A stretch of DNA of 64,000 bases from NCBI RefSeq assembly GCF_023100945.1, contig NZ_CP064689.1, forward strand, positions 3,640,001 to 3,704,000, given 5' to 3'. Position 1 is the first letter of the stretch. Each line of letters begins with the position of its first letter. The translations under genes were made by a program, and so were the position numbers. Below are positions 25,227 to 33,962 of this stretch, piece by piece. The notes under the pieces are model-generated. The model ran no database searches. It was given only the letters and a program-made list of their open reading frames with translations, and was not told where the DNA came from. This DNA comes from Bradyrhizobium sp. 200. GTDB lineage: Bacteria > Pseudomonadota > Alphaproteobacteria > Rhizobiales > Xanthobacteraceae.

Positions 25227-26914
25227 GGCGTGTCGCTTCCCAGGCAGATGCTTGCGGTTTTCAGGATCTCGGCGGGAACGACGGCCTTCCATCGCCCGGC
25301 AATGTGCAGGTCGGGCCGCAGCAGATAGAGCGTGCCGGGCGCCGCGGCGAACAGGCGTGCGATTTCGCCGTTGCTATCCGCAATGGCTTTCGCTTCGGAG
25401 ACCGAGCTGTGTGAGGTGACCAGCACCGGAACGAAACGCTTGTCGATTCGGCCGAGTTGCCCAAGCAGTGCCGCTTGTTCGGCCGTGGGCTGCCCCTCGC
25501 AGAACAGGATCGCCGTTGTGCCGTTGCCGGCGCGATCCAGCAGATGGCTTCCGTCGGGAAGCCTGGCGTTCGGCGCGGCGCTGCCGCAAGGCGGGCCTCC
25601 GGCAAATTCGGCGTCACGTCCGGCATAGGGCGTCAGCTCGCTTTCCGAGTAGGTGTAAGGCTGCATCTGGCGCGGATTGGCGAGCCCTCGCGGAAATTCG
25701 CGGCAGAGACTGAGCGACAGCGCCGCCTCGCGTGCCAATAGCCACCCGCGCGTCGGCGGCGTCATGAAGCGCGTGCTCTTGGTGGCATTGGCGAACACGT
25801 CGAGCGTGGCGCCGCGCCGCTCCGGCGAATAGCTGTCGAGCAGCCGGTCGTCCGCCTCGCCATGGAGCACGAGCGCCAGCTTCCAGCCGATGTTCTCGGC
25901 GTCCGCCAGGCCGTTGTTCAGACCGCGCACGCCGAAAATCGGCACGATATGCGCGGCATCGCCGATGAAAAAGACGCGGCCGTGCCGGTAATCGTCAAGG
26001 CACAGGGTGTTGGCGGAGTAGACGCTCCACCATTCCAGTTCCCACGGTTTGGCGTGGCCGATATCGGCAAGGATGGCGCCGACGCGGGCGCGGATGTTCT
26101 CTTCTTTGAGAGCTTCTGCCTCGCTCTCGCCTTCACGGAGCTGATAATCGATGCGCCAGATATCGTCCGGCTGCTTGTGGATCAGCACGGTGCCGCCGGG
26201 ATTGCCGCTCGGCTCGAAAAACGCGCGGCGCTCGGTCGGAAAATCATGATCCATGCGGATATCCGCGATCACATAGCGGCCTTCGTAATTGTCGCCCTTC
26301 AGCCGCAAGCCGAGCATTGATCGGACACGCGAGCGCGCCCCGTCGGCGGCCAGCACATAGTCGGCATCGAGCCGATAATCGCCCTCCGGCGATAAAATCC
26401 GAACCGATACGCCGTCGTTGTGACGCTCGATCGCCGACAACTCGCTCTGCCAGCGCATGTCGATGAGGTCGCTTGTCGCGACCGCATCGTGCAGGAATTT
26501 CTCGATGTATTGCTGTTGCAGATTGTACATCGGCAGATATTTTTCGCCCCGGGGTTGCGGCATCTCCAGCCGGAAAATCTGTTCGCCGCGATAGTAGCTG
26601 CGACCGAACCGCCAGCCGAGTGCCTTTTCGACAAACGGCGCGACCGCGCCGATCCGCTCCAGAATATGCATGCTCGGCCGCGCGACGCAGATCGCGCGGC
26701 TGCCGTCATTGAACGTGTCCTTGCGTTCGATCAGCACGCTCCTGATGCCATAGCGCGCCAGCACTAGCGCCGCCGTCATGCCGATCGGGCCGGCTCCCAC
26801 GATCAATACCGGGTGCCTTGCCGTGGCACCGTCAAGTTCGGGAACGCGCCGCGCCGCGAACCGCGGATAGTCGAAATAGAGCGAATCCAGCGGTCCCTTG
26901 CCGGCGGGTCTCAT
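25223..26914 (-). CDS. FAD-dependent aromatic monooxygenase, MhpA-like
   Basis: A 563-residue group A flavoprotein hydroxylase. Features are the N-terminal dinucleotide motif VGAGPIGMTAALVLARYG (~36-53), the DG motif around LAADGARSRVR, and the second FAD motif FFIGDAAHIVPIFGVRGLNNG. The C-terminal ~120 residues form the thioredoxin-like domain found in phenol hydroxylase and MhpA relatives. The likely reaction is NAD(P)H- and O2-dependent hydroxylation of an aromatic acid. It is 13 bp downstream of a crotonase gene and coupled to DUF2783. The substrate cannot be read from the sequence. Confidence 0.88.
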   Translation of the reverse strand: MRPAGKGPLDSLYFDYPRFAARRVPELDGATARHPVLIVGAGPIGMTAALVLARYGIRSVLIERKDTFNDGSRAICVARPSMHILERIGAVAPFVEKALGWRFGRSYYRGEQIFRLEMPQPRGEKYLPMYNLQQQYIEKFLHDAVATSDLIDMRWQSELSAIERHNDGVSVRILSPEGDYRLDADYVLAADGARSRVRSMLGLRLKGDNYEGRYVIADIRMDHDFPTERRAFFEPSGNPGGTVLIHKQPDDIWRIDYQLREGESEAEALKEENIRARVGAILADIGHAKPWELEWWSVYSANTLCLDDYRHGRVFFIGDAAHIVPIFGVRGLNNGLADAENIGWKLALVLHGEADDRLLDSYSPERRGATLDVFANATKSTRFMTPPTRGWLLAREAALSLSLCREFPRGLANPRQMQPYTYSESELTPYAGRDAEFAGGPPCGSAAPNARLPDGSHLLDRAGNGTTAILFCEGQPTAEQAALLGQLGRIDKRFVPVLVTSHSSVSEAKAIADSNGEIARLFAAAPGTLYLLRPDLHIAGRWKAVVPAEILKTASICLGSDTP

Positions 26915-26927
26915 TGTTTCTCTCCGT

Positions 26928-27698
26928 CTATTTCTTGCGGTCGAGAAATCCCTGCATCAACCGCTGCGGCTCGCCGGTCAGGAAGGACTTTCCGAATACG
27001 CCGACACTTAAGTTGACCGACTCCGTCAGCGGCAGTTCCTCCCATTGGCGCAGCAGCGCCTTCTGCGCGCGCAGCGCCTCGGGGCCGCATTCGAGCAGGG
27101 CGTTGACCGTATGCTCGACCGCGGCATCAAGTCCGCCTTCCTTCGCGACGACATCGACCAGCCCCCAGGCGAGCGCGGTGGGCGCGTCGATATTCTCCGC
27201 GGTCATGACCAGCCAGCGGGCGCGGCCCCAGCCGATCAGCCGCGGCAGCAGCGCGGCGTGGATCACGGAGGGGATCCCGACCCGCACCTCCGGCATGCCG
27301 AATTTGGCGTCATGGGCCGCAATCCGGAAATCGCAGGCGGCTGCGACTTCCAGTCCGCCGCCGAGGCACCAGCCGGGCAACCGCGCGATCACGGGCGCTG
27401 GAAAATTGCGCACGGCCTCGCAGAGGTCGCGCAGCCGCGTGATGAAGGCTTCCGCGGATTTCTGGTCGAGTTTTGCCATCTCCTTGATGTCGGCGCCGCC
27501 GATCATGCTCTTCTCGCTCTGGCCGGCCAGGATCACCGCGCGGATCGTCTGGTCGGCGGCGAGCTTCTCGAACCCTTCGCGCACGCCATCGGTGACGGCG
27601 GAGGAAAGGATGTTGAGGGTGCCCGCATTGCAGATCGAGAGGCGAACGACGCCCCTGATGTCACGGTCGATGCCGCAGTGGGGATTGAGCATTTCCAT
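26928..27698 (-). CDS. Enoyl-CoA hydratase/isomerase family protein
   Basis: A 256-residue crotonase. The oxyanion-hole segments are SMIGGADIKEMAKL and LPGWCLGGGLEVAAACDF, with the Glu/Pro-Glu catalytic area in FGMPEVRVGIPSVIHAALLP. The open frame extends to 28190, but the upstream part overlaps the divergent thioesterase; ATG 27698 gives the normal family length. It heads the minus-strand operon with the monooxygenase and DUF2783 genes and shares a divergent promoter with the thioesterase. Confidence 0.88.
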   Translation of the reverse strand: MEMLNPHCGIDRDIRGVVRLSICNAGTLNILSSAVTDGVREGFEKLAADQTIRAVILAGQSEKSMIGGADIKEMAKLDQKSAEAFITRLRDLCEAVRNFPAPVIARLPGWCLGGGLEVAAACDFRIAAHDAKFGMPEVRVGIPSVIHAALLPRLIGWGRARWLVMTAENIDAPTALAWGLVDVVAKEGGLDAAVEHTVNALLECGPEALRAQKALLRQWEELPLTESVNLSVGVFGKSFLTGEPQRLMQGFLDRKK

Positions 27699-27808
27699 TT
27701 TGTTTTCCGGGCTTTGTTCTGAACGGTTGGCGTCACTTCCAAGGGCATTGCGCCGGCTTGTCAAGGGGAAGCGGGGAGGGTGTTGCGCGGCCGCATGCAC
27801 TGACATAG

Positions 27809-27824
27809 AATGATATTCGTCATT
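27809..27824. promoter_or_regulatory. AATGA-N6-TCATT inverted repeat, candidate TetR operator
   Basis: AATGA (27809-27813) and TCATT (27820-27824) form an inverted repeat spaced by TATTCG, 14 bp before the thioesterase ATG and within the divergent promoter of the crotonase/monooxygenase operon. A TetR gene lies two genes downstream, and repeats of this size fit TetR operators. Assignment is by position only. Confidence 0.45.
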
Positions 27825-27837
27825 TAAAGGAGGCGTC

Positions 27838-28368
27838 ATGACCACGACCGAGGCCGTCGATCTGTTTTCCTTCGACACGCGCAGGCATCGGGTGGTGGAG
27901 TGGCAGGCGCCGGTGGCGAAGGCGGCCTCCGGAATGTCCGGACTGGAGACGATGTGTGCGATCCGCGACGGCATCCTGCCACCGCCACCAATGGCCCGAT
28001 TGATCGGCTTTGAGATGCGCATCGCCGAAGCCGGCCGGATCGTGATGGAACTGGATCCGGATGAAAGCCTCGAAAATACCATCGGGCTGCTCCATGGCGC
28101 GACCGCCGCGGCGCTGCTGGATACCGCCATGGGGTGCGCCATTGCTACCATGCAGCCGGCCGGGCAGACCTCGGTTACGCTGGACCTCAAGCTGACCTAT
28201 CTGCGGCCGTTGTCGGTACGATCAGGCAGGGTTTCGGCGGAAGGTAAAGTGGTAAAACTCGGCCGCCAGACCAGTTACGCCGAGGGCTTCGTCCGAGATG
28301 GTGCGGGCAATCTTGCAGTGCACGCGACCGCCACATTCACGATGATCGGCGCTGAAAAAGCGAAATAG
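27838..28368 (+). CDS. PaaI-family hotdog thioesterase
   Basis: A 176-residue acyl-CoA thioesterase of the hotdog fold. The characteristic segment is GLLHGATAAALLDTAMGCA with the His-Gly pair and Asp on the long helix, followed by the TSVTLDLKLTYLRPL strand. The N-terminal ~45 residues are an extension relative to minimal PaaI proteins. AAAGGAGG is an excellent ribosome site 8 bases before the ATG. It likely releases CoA from dead-end products of the adjacent pathway. The TetR gene follows 62 bp later. Confidence 0.88.
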   Translation: MTTTEAVDLFSFDTRRHRVVEWQAPVAKAASGMSGLETMCAIRDGILPPPPMARLIGFEMRIAEAGRIVMELDPDESLENTIGLLHGATAAALLDTAMGCAIATMQPAGQTSVTLDLKLTYLRPLSVRSGRVSAEGKVVKLGRQTSYAEGFVRDGAGNLAVHATATFTMIGAEKAK

Positions 28369-28430
28369 ATGCAGCTTTTCCTATGCACAACTGCTATTAT
28401 ATGACTGCAGACATTTAATGGGATGGGTTG

Positions 28431-29051
28431 ATGCGTTATTCGAAAGAGCACAAGCAGGAGACCCACGCGCGGATCGTGAAGAAGGCCTCGGTGCGGCTTC
28501 GCGAAAAGGGCGCGCATGGCATCGGCGTCGCCGACCTGATGAAGGAGGCCGGTCTGACCCATGGCGGCTTCTACGCCCACTTCGATTCCCGCGAGGCGCT
28601 GGTGATCGAGGCCTTTGCCTATGCGATGGACCGCTCGGTCGAACACTGGCAGAAGATCGCTGCTGAAACGCCGCCGGAGAAGCGGCTGTCGACGATCGTC
28701 GATTCCTACGTCTCGACGGTGCATCGCGACGATCCGGGCCGCGGCTGCGCAGTTCCCACCCTCGGCGCCGAGATCGCGCGCGAAAGCGCAAAGACCCGCA
28801 GGGCCTTTAGCGCCAAGCTCGAACAGTTGATCGAGGTGATGGCCGACCAGATTCCGGATGTGCCACGGAAGACGGCGCGCAAGCAGGCCATGGGCACGCT
28901 GGCGACGATGATGGGCACCCTTGTGATGTCCCGCGTCGCGGGGAGTGGTGAACTGTCCGACGAAATTCTCGCCTCCGGCCGCGAGGCGGCGCTGGTGCGT
29001 GCCGAGGGGACGAAGCCAGCCGCGAAGAAGGCGCGAGCGAAGGTGAATTGA
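28431..29051 (+). CDS. TetR/AcrR family transcriptional regulator
   Basis: A 206-residue repressor. The helix-turn-helix is GVADLMKEAGLTHGGFYAHF (~32-51), with the LTHGGFYAHFDSRE wording seen in a large rhizobial subgroup. The C-terminal ligand domain contains CPT-like GCAVPTLGAE. The TTG at 28428 directly before the ATG is possible but ATG 28431 is simpler. It probably controls the thioesterase and the divergent crotonase/monooxygenase operon through the palindrome at 27809. The Lys/Ala-rich tail is unstructured. Confidence 0.9.
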   Translation: MRYSKEHKQETHARIVKKASVRLREKGAHGIGVADLMKEAGLTHGGFYAHFDSREALVIEAFAYAMDRSVEHWQKIAAETPPEKRLSTIVDSYVSTVHRDDPGRGCAVPTLGAEIARESAKTRRAFSAKLEQLIEVMADQIPDVPRKTARKQAMGTLATMMGTLVMSRVAGSGELSDEILASGREAALVRAEGTKPAAKKARAKVN

Positions 29052-29069
29052 GATGGGTGGATCTATCCA

Positions 29070-29147
29070 CGTCATTGCGAGCGAAGCGAAGCAATCCATC
29101 TATCCCCATGTTGAGGTATGGATTGCTTCGCTTCGCTCGCAATGACG
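29070..29147. repeat. CGTCATTGCGAGCGAAGCGAAGC-type inverted repeat
   Basis: The left arm CGTCATTGCGAGCGAAGCGA continues into AGCAATCCAT, and the right arm is its inverse ending in CGCAATGACG; the arms match over about 29 bp around a short loop. Copies of the same family are at 40681-40791 and 55893-55970. It separates the convergent TetR and LysR genes and may act as a terminator in both directions. Confidence 0.85.
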
Positions 29148-29158
29148 GTGGAAGGATC

Positions 29159-30088
29159 TCACCGCCCGCCAAACAGCGCGCGCTCGCTGTCCACGGTCTC
29201 GCAGATGTAATCGGCGACCGCGCGAATTCGCGCCAGATCCTTGCTGTCGGCGTGCATCAGCATCCAGAAGGTGCGCGAAATCCTGACCTCATCCGGCAAT
29301 ACCGGCCGCAGCTCGGGATGCGCCGTCGCCATGAAGTGGGGCAGCACGGCGATGCCGAAGCCGGCGATGGTAGCATTGAGCTGCGCGATCAGATTGGCGC
29401 TGCGGAATTTGGCGGAAATTTTCGGCGAGACCTGCGGCAGGTAGTCCAGTTCGGGCGTGAACAGCAGTTCCTCGATATAGCCGACGAAGCGGTGCCCGGG
29501 CAGGTCGCCGCGCGATACGATCTTTGGCGCCCGGTCGAGATAGGCGGGCGCGGCATAGAGCCCTAGGTTGTAGTCGAGCAGCTTGCGGCCGACGATCCGG
29601 CCTTCCTTGGGCATGGTCAGGCTGATCGCAATATCGGCCTCGCGCTTCGACAAGCTGAACAGCCGTGCGGTCGCCACGAGCTGCAGGTCGAGATCGGGAT
29701 ACCGCTCGGTGAATTTCACCAGCCGCGAGGCCAGAAAATGGCTGCCGAACCCGTCGGGGGCGCCGATCCGGACCGTGCCGGTGAGCTGGGCCCGGGAGCC
29801 GCCGACCGCCTCCTGGTTGGCGACGATGGTGGATTCCATCGCTTCCGCACTGTCGGCGACGCGCTGGCCGGCTTCGGTCAGAAGGTAGCCGGTCTTGCGG
29901 CGATCGAACAGCTTTGCGGAAAGGTGTCGTTCCAGCCGGTCGACCCGCCGGATCACGGTGGCATGATCGACCGATAGCTGCTTGGCGGCAGCGGAAACCG
30001 ATCCGCCGCGGACGATCGCCAGCACGAAACGGAAGTCGTCCCAGTCGATGGTTTTGGTGCCTTGCGTCCTGGTGCCTTGATCCAGCAT
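29159..30088 (-). CDS. LysR family transcriptional regulator
   Basis: A 309-residue regulator with an N-terminal winged helix (FRFVLAIVRGGSVSAAAKQL and SVDHATVIRRVDRLE, ~15-55) and a periplasmic-binding-protein-like effector domain (~95-300). ATG 30088 was chosen; the frame is open upstream to 30187 but would enter the divergent mmsA leader. It is divergent from the valine-catabolic operon with a 101-bp shared promoter, the classic LysR arrangement, so it is the probable regulator of mmsA and following genes. Confidence 0.9.
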   Translation of the reverse strand: MLDQGTRTQGTKTIDWDDFRFVLAIVRGGSVSAAAKQLSVDHATVIRRVDRLERHLSAKLFDRRKTGYLLTEAGQRVADSAEAMESTIVANQEAVGGSRAQLTGTVRIGAPDGFGSHFLASRLVKFTERYPDLDLQLVATARLFSLSKREADIAISLTMPKEGRIVGRKLLDYNLGLYAAPAYLDRAPKIVSRGDLPGHRFVGYIEELLFTPELDYLPQVSPKISAKFRSANLIAQLNATIAGFGIAVLPHFMATAHPELRPVLPDEVRISRTFWMLMHADSKDLARIRAVADYICETVDSERALFGGR

Positions 30089-30189
30089 TTCCGCACATCT
30101 ATGGTGCAATTTATCGGACTTGTATCCTAAGAAATGCAGGTCAAAAAGGGCTCCAAAGTGATCCAAACGGGCTCTCAGGGAGATCATTC

Positions 30190-31686
30190 ATGCGCTCAAT
30201 CGGACATTTCATCGGCGGCAAAGAGGTCAAGGGCACGTCCGGGCGGACGGCCGACGTTTTCGAGCCGATGACCGGCGACGTCCAGGCCAAGGTGGCGCTG
30301 GCATCCAAGGCGGAAGTTCGCGCCGCGGTCGAGAACGCCAGGGACGCGCAGGTCGAATGGGCCAACACCAATCCGCAGCGCCGCGCGCGCGTGATGATGA
30401 AGTTCCTCGAACTGGCCCAGCGCGATTACGACAAGCTCGCCGAACTGCTGGCGCGTGAACACGGCAAGACCGTTCCCGATGCCAAGGGCGACATCCAGCG
30501 CGGGCTCGAAGTCGTCGAATTCGCCTGCGGCATCCCGCACCTGATGAAGGGCGAATACACCGAAGGCGCCGGCCCCGGCATCGACATCTATTCGATGCGG
30601 CAGCCGCTCGGCGTCGTCGCCGGCATCACGCCGTTCAATTTCCCGGCCATGATCCCGATGTGGAAGTTCGCGCCCGCGATCGCCTGCGGCAACGCCTTTA
30701 TCCTCAAGCCGTCCGAGCGCGATCCCGGCGTGCCGATGCTGCTGGCCGAACTGATGATCGAGGCGGGCCTGCCGCCCGGCGTGCTCAACGTCGTCAACGG
30801 CGACAAGGAAGCCGTCGACGCCATCCTCGACGATCCCGATATCAAGGCGATCGGCTTTGTCGGCTCGACGCCGATTGCGCAGTACATCTACGAGCGCGCC
30901 GCGCAGACCGGCAAGCGCTGCCAGTGTTTCGGCGGCGCCAAGAACCACGCGATCGTGATGCCCGACGCCGACATGGACCAGACTGTCGATGCGCTGATCG
31001 GCGCTGGCTATGGTTCGGCGGGCGAGCGCTGCATGGCGATTTCGGTCGCGGTGCCCGTCGGCAAGACCGCCGCCGACCGCCTGATGGAAAAGCTGATCCC
31101 GCGCGTGGAGTCGCTCAAGATCGGCACCTCGGTCGATCCGTCCGCCGATTACGGCCCGCTGGTGACGCGCGAAGCGGTCGAGAAGGTGAAGAACTACATC
31201 GATATCGGCGTCAAGGAAGGCGCGACGCTCGCCGTCGACGGCCGTGGCTTCAAGATGCAGGGCTACGAGAAGGGCTTCTATCTCGGCGGTTCGCTGTTCG
31301 ACAATGTCACCAAGGACATGCGGATCTACAAGGAAGAGATTTTTGGCCCGGTGCTCTCGGTGGTGCGCGCCCACGACTACAAGGAAGCCCTCGCACTGCC
31401 GTCAGACCACGACTACGGCAACGGCGTTGCGATCTTCACCCGCGACGGCGACGCCGCGCGCGACTTCGCCGCCAAGGTCAATGTCGGCATGGTCGGCATC
31501 AACGTGCCGATTCCGGTGCCGATCGCCTACTACACTTTTGGCGGCTGGAAGAAGTCCGGCTTCGGCGACCTCAACCAGCACGGTCCGGATTCGATCCGCT
31601 TCTACACCAAGACCAAGACGATCACCTCGCGCTGGCCGTCCGGCGTCAAGGAAGGCGCGGAGTTCTCGATTCCGACGATGAATTGA
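30190..31686 (+). CDS. mmsA: CoA-acylating methylmalonate-semialdehyde dehydrogenase
   Basis: A 498-residue aldehyde dehydrogenase that converts methylmalonate semialdehyde to propionyl-CoA with NAD+ and CoA. NAD-binding motif GITPFNFPAM (145-154) and GFVGSTPIA (222-230) are present; the catalytic Cys281 lies in GSAGERCMAISVA, the form typical of MmsA. ATG 30190 gives the family N-terminus IGHFIGG. It is the first gene of the plus-strand operon and diverges from the LysR gene. It performs the last step of valine breakdown seen in this cluster. Confidence 0.95.
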   Translation: MRSIGHFIGGKEVKGTSGRTADVFEPMTGDVQAKVALASKAEVRAAVENARDAQVEWANTNPQRRARVMMKFLELAQRDYDKLAELLAREHGKTVPDAKGDIQRGLEVVEFACGIPHLMKGEYTEGAGPGIDIYSMRQPLGVVAGITPFNFPAMIPMWKFAPAIACGNAFILKPSERDPGVPMLLAELMIEAGLPPGVLNVVNGDKEAVDAILDDPDIKAIGFVGSTPIAQYIYERAAQTGKRCQCFGGAKNHAIVMPDADMDQTVDALIGAGYGSAGERCMAISVAVPVGKTAADRLMEKLIPRVESLKIGTSVDPSADYGPLVTREAVEKVKNYIDIGVKEGATLAVDGRGFKMQGYEKGFYLGGSLFDNVTKDMRIYKEEIFGPVLSVVRAHDYKEALALPSDHDYGNGVAIFTRDGDAARDFAAKVNVGMVGINVPIPVPIAYYTFGGWKKSGFGDLNQHGPDSIRFYTKTKTITSRWPSGVKEGAEFSIPTMN

Positions 31687-31711
31687 CGCGTCACAGCCAG
31701 GACGCGCGGAG

Positions 31712-32857
31712 ATGCAGTTCGCTCTCAATGAGGACCAGGCGGCGGTTCGCGACATGGCGCGCGAATTCGCCGTGGAGAAAATCGCGCCGCATGCACTCCG
31801 CTGGGACGAGGAGAAGCATTTCCCCGTCGACGTGATGCGCGAGGCCGCAAGCCTCGGCATCGGCGGCATCTATATCAAGGACGATGTCGGCGGCTCCGCC
31901 ATGACCCGCTTCGACGCCGCCCTGATCTTCGAGGCGCTGGCGACGGGCTGTCCGACGGTGTCGGCTTTCATCTCGATCCACAACATGGCGTCCTGGATGA
32001 TCGATGCCTATGGCAACGACACCCAGCGCCAGAAATGGCTGCCAAAGCTCTGCACCATGGAGCTGTTGGCGAGCTATTGCCTGACCGAGCCGGGTTCCGG
32101 ATCCGATGCCGCGGCGCTCCGCACCCGCGCGGTGCGCGACGGCGACCATTACATACTCAACGGCCAGAAACAGTTCATCTCCGGCGCCGGTGGCGGCGAC
32201 CTCTATGTCGTAATGGTGCGGACCGGCGGGGAGGGGCCCGGCGGCATCTCGACGCTTGTCGTTCCGGCCGACACGCCGGGCGTCTCGTTCGGCGCCAACG
32301 AGCGCAAGATGGGCTGGAACGCGCAGCCGACCCGCGCCGTGATTTTCGAGAATGCCCGTGTGCCGGTCGAAAATCGCCTGGGCGAGGAGGGCATCGGCTT
32401 CAAGATCGCGATGGCCGGCCTCGACGGCGGCCGCATCAATATCGCCGCGTGCTCGCTCGGCGGAGCGCAGAGCGCGCTCGACAGATCGCTGGCCTACATG
32501 AAGGAGCGAAAAGCTTTCGGAAAACGCCTCGACGAATTTCAGGCGCTGCAGTTTCGGCTGGCCGACATGGCGACGGAACTGGAGGCGGCGCGAACTTTTG
32601 TCTGGCGTGCGGCCGCAGCCCTCGACCGCAGGGATGCCGACGCCACCATGCTGTGCGCGATGGCCAAGCGTTTCGGCACCGACGTCGGTTTCGAAGTCGC
32701 CAACCAGGCGCTGCAGCTCCATGGCGGCTACGGTTACCTCAGCGAGTACGGCATCGAGAAAATCGTGCGCGATCTGCGCGTGCATCAGATCCTGGAAGGA
32801 ACCAACGAAATCATGCGGCTGATCGTGTCGCGCAAGCTGATCGAGGGCGCGCGATGA
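31712..32857 (+). CDS. Isobutyryl-CoA dehydrogenase (acyl-CoA dehydrogenase)
   Basis: A 381-residue FAD-dependent acyl-CoA dehydrogenase. Signatures are CLTEPGSGSDAAALRTRA (about 124-141) and HGGYGYLSEYGIEKIVRD, with the catalytic base in QILEGTNEIMR near the C-terminus. Unlike the homologue at 7548, the EGT motif is intact. Context between mmsA and a 3-hydroxyisobutyryl-CoA hydrolase points to isobutyryl-CoA (valine) as substrate. The stop overlaps the next ATG by four bases. Confidence 0.92.
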   Translation: MQFALNEDQAAVRDMAREFAVEKIAPHALRWDEEKHFPVDVMREAASLGIGGIYIKDDVGGSAMTRFDAALIFEALATGCPTVSAFISIHNMASWMIDAYGNDTQRQKWLPKLCTMELLASYCLTEPGSGSDAAALRTRAVRDGDHYILNGQKQFISGAGGGDLYVVMVRTGGEGPGGISTLVVPADTPGVSFGANERKMGWNAQPTRAVIFENARVPVENRLGEEGIGFKIAMAGLDGGRINIAACSLGGAQSALDRSLAYMKERKAFGKRLDEFQALQFRLADMATELEAARTFVWRAAAALDRRDADATMLCAMAKRFGTDVGFEVANQALQLHGGYGYLSEYGIEKIVRDLRVHQILEGTNEIMRLIVSRKLIEGAR

Positions 32858-33927
32858 CGGATGCGGTTGTTGCAGAGGGCGACCTGATCGCGCGCAAGGA
32901 AGGTTCGGCCGGTATCCTCCGCCTGAACCGACCGAAGGCCATCAATGCCGTGACGCTGGAGATGTTCCACGACATCGACAAGGCGCTCGATGCGTTTGAA
33001 GCTGATCCCGAAATTGCGGTGATTGTACTGGAAGGCGCGGGCGAACGCGGCCTCTGCGCCGGCGGCGACATCCGCGCGCTCTGGGAAAGCTCAAAAGTGA
33101 AGGGCGATCTCGGCAAGATCCTGTGGCGCGACGAATACATCCTCAACGCCCGCATCAAGAAATTCCCGAAACCTTATGTTGCCTTCATGGACGGCATCGT
33201 GATGGGCGGTGGCGTCGGTCTGTCGGCGCATTCAAGCCACCGTGTCGTGACCGAGAAGACGAAGCTGGCAATGCCAGAGGTCGGGCTCGGCTTCTTTCCC
33301 GACGTCGGCGGCACCTGGCTGCTGTCGCATTCGCCGGGCGAGATCGGCACCTATTTTGGATTGACCGGGCAGACCATGAACGGCCCCGACGCGATCCACG
33401 CAAGGTTTGCCGATGCGGTGGTGCCGTCATCGAAACTGCCGGCCTTGCGCGAGGCGCTGACGCAAGCAGCGTCCGGCACGACGTCGGCGGATATCAGGAA
33501 ACTGATCGAGGGCTTTTCGACAGCAGAGACGGCCGGGCCGGTCGCAGCGCAGCAGGCGAAGATCGATGCGTTGTTTTCCCACGATACCATGGAAGACATC
33601 ATTGCGGCGCTGAAGCGCGATGGATCCGATTTCGCGCAGGCGACATTGAAGACGCTGAACGAAAAATCGCCACGCGGCATGGTGGTGACGCTGAAACTGT
33701 TGCGGCTGGCACGCAAGTCAAGCTCGCTCGAGGAATGCCTGGTGCGGGAATATCGCGCCGCGCTGGAAGTGTTTGCCAGCGACGATTTCCGCGAGGGTGT
33801 GCGCGCCGCTGTTATCGACAAGGACCGCAATCCCCGGTGGTCGCCGCCGCGGATCGAAGACGTGACGCCGGCGATGGTCGCGCCTTATTTCGCCGAGATC
33901 GGCGCGGACGAATTGAAATTTCCCTGA
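32854..33927 (+). CDS. 3-hydroxyisobutyryl-CoA hydrolase (enoyl-CoA hydratase/isomerase family)
   Basis: A 357-residue crotonase-fold hydrolase that frees 3-hydroxyisobutyrate from CoA. The segments ERGLCAGGDIRALWE, DGIVMGGGVGLSAHSSHRV and MPEVGLGFFPDVGGTWLL carry the acyl-CoA pocket and the Glu/Asp pair characteristic of HIBYL-CoA hydrolases rather than plain hydratases. Length (about 350) also fits. ATG 32854 overlaps the acyl-CoA dehydrogenase stop (ATGA), so the proteins are translationally coupled. Next gene is the matching dehydrogenase. Confidence 0.92.
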   Translation: MTDAVVAEGDLIARKEGSAGILRLNRPKAINAVTLEMFHDIDKALDAFEADPEIAVIVLEGAGERGLCAGGDIRALWESSKVKGDLGKILWRDEYILNARIKKFPKPYVAFMDGIVMGGGVGLSAHSSHRVVTEKTKLAMPEVGLGFFPDVGGTWLLSHSPGEIGTYFGLTGQTMNGPDAIHARFADAVVPSSKLPALREALTQAASGTTSADIRKLIEGFSTAETAGPVAAQQAKIDALFSHDTMEDIIAALKRDGSDFAQATLKTLNEKSPRGMVVTLKLLRLARKSSSLEECLVREYRAALEVFASDDFREGVRAAVIDKDRNPRWSPPRIEDVTPAMVAPYFAEIGADELKFP

Positions 33928-33962
33928 TCAAAACAGAAAAGCGTTCAAGCGGAGGATTCGAG

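Noticed and set aside
29070..29147. Possible CRISPR-like repeat because the same motif recurs across the window
   Set aside because: Copies are kilobases apart and each is one inverted repeat, with no regular spacers and no cas genes.
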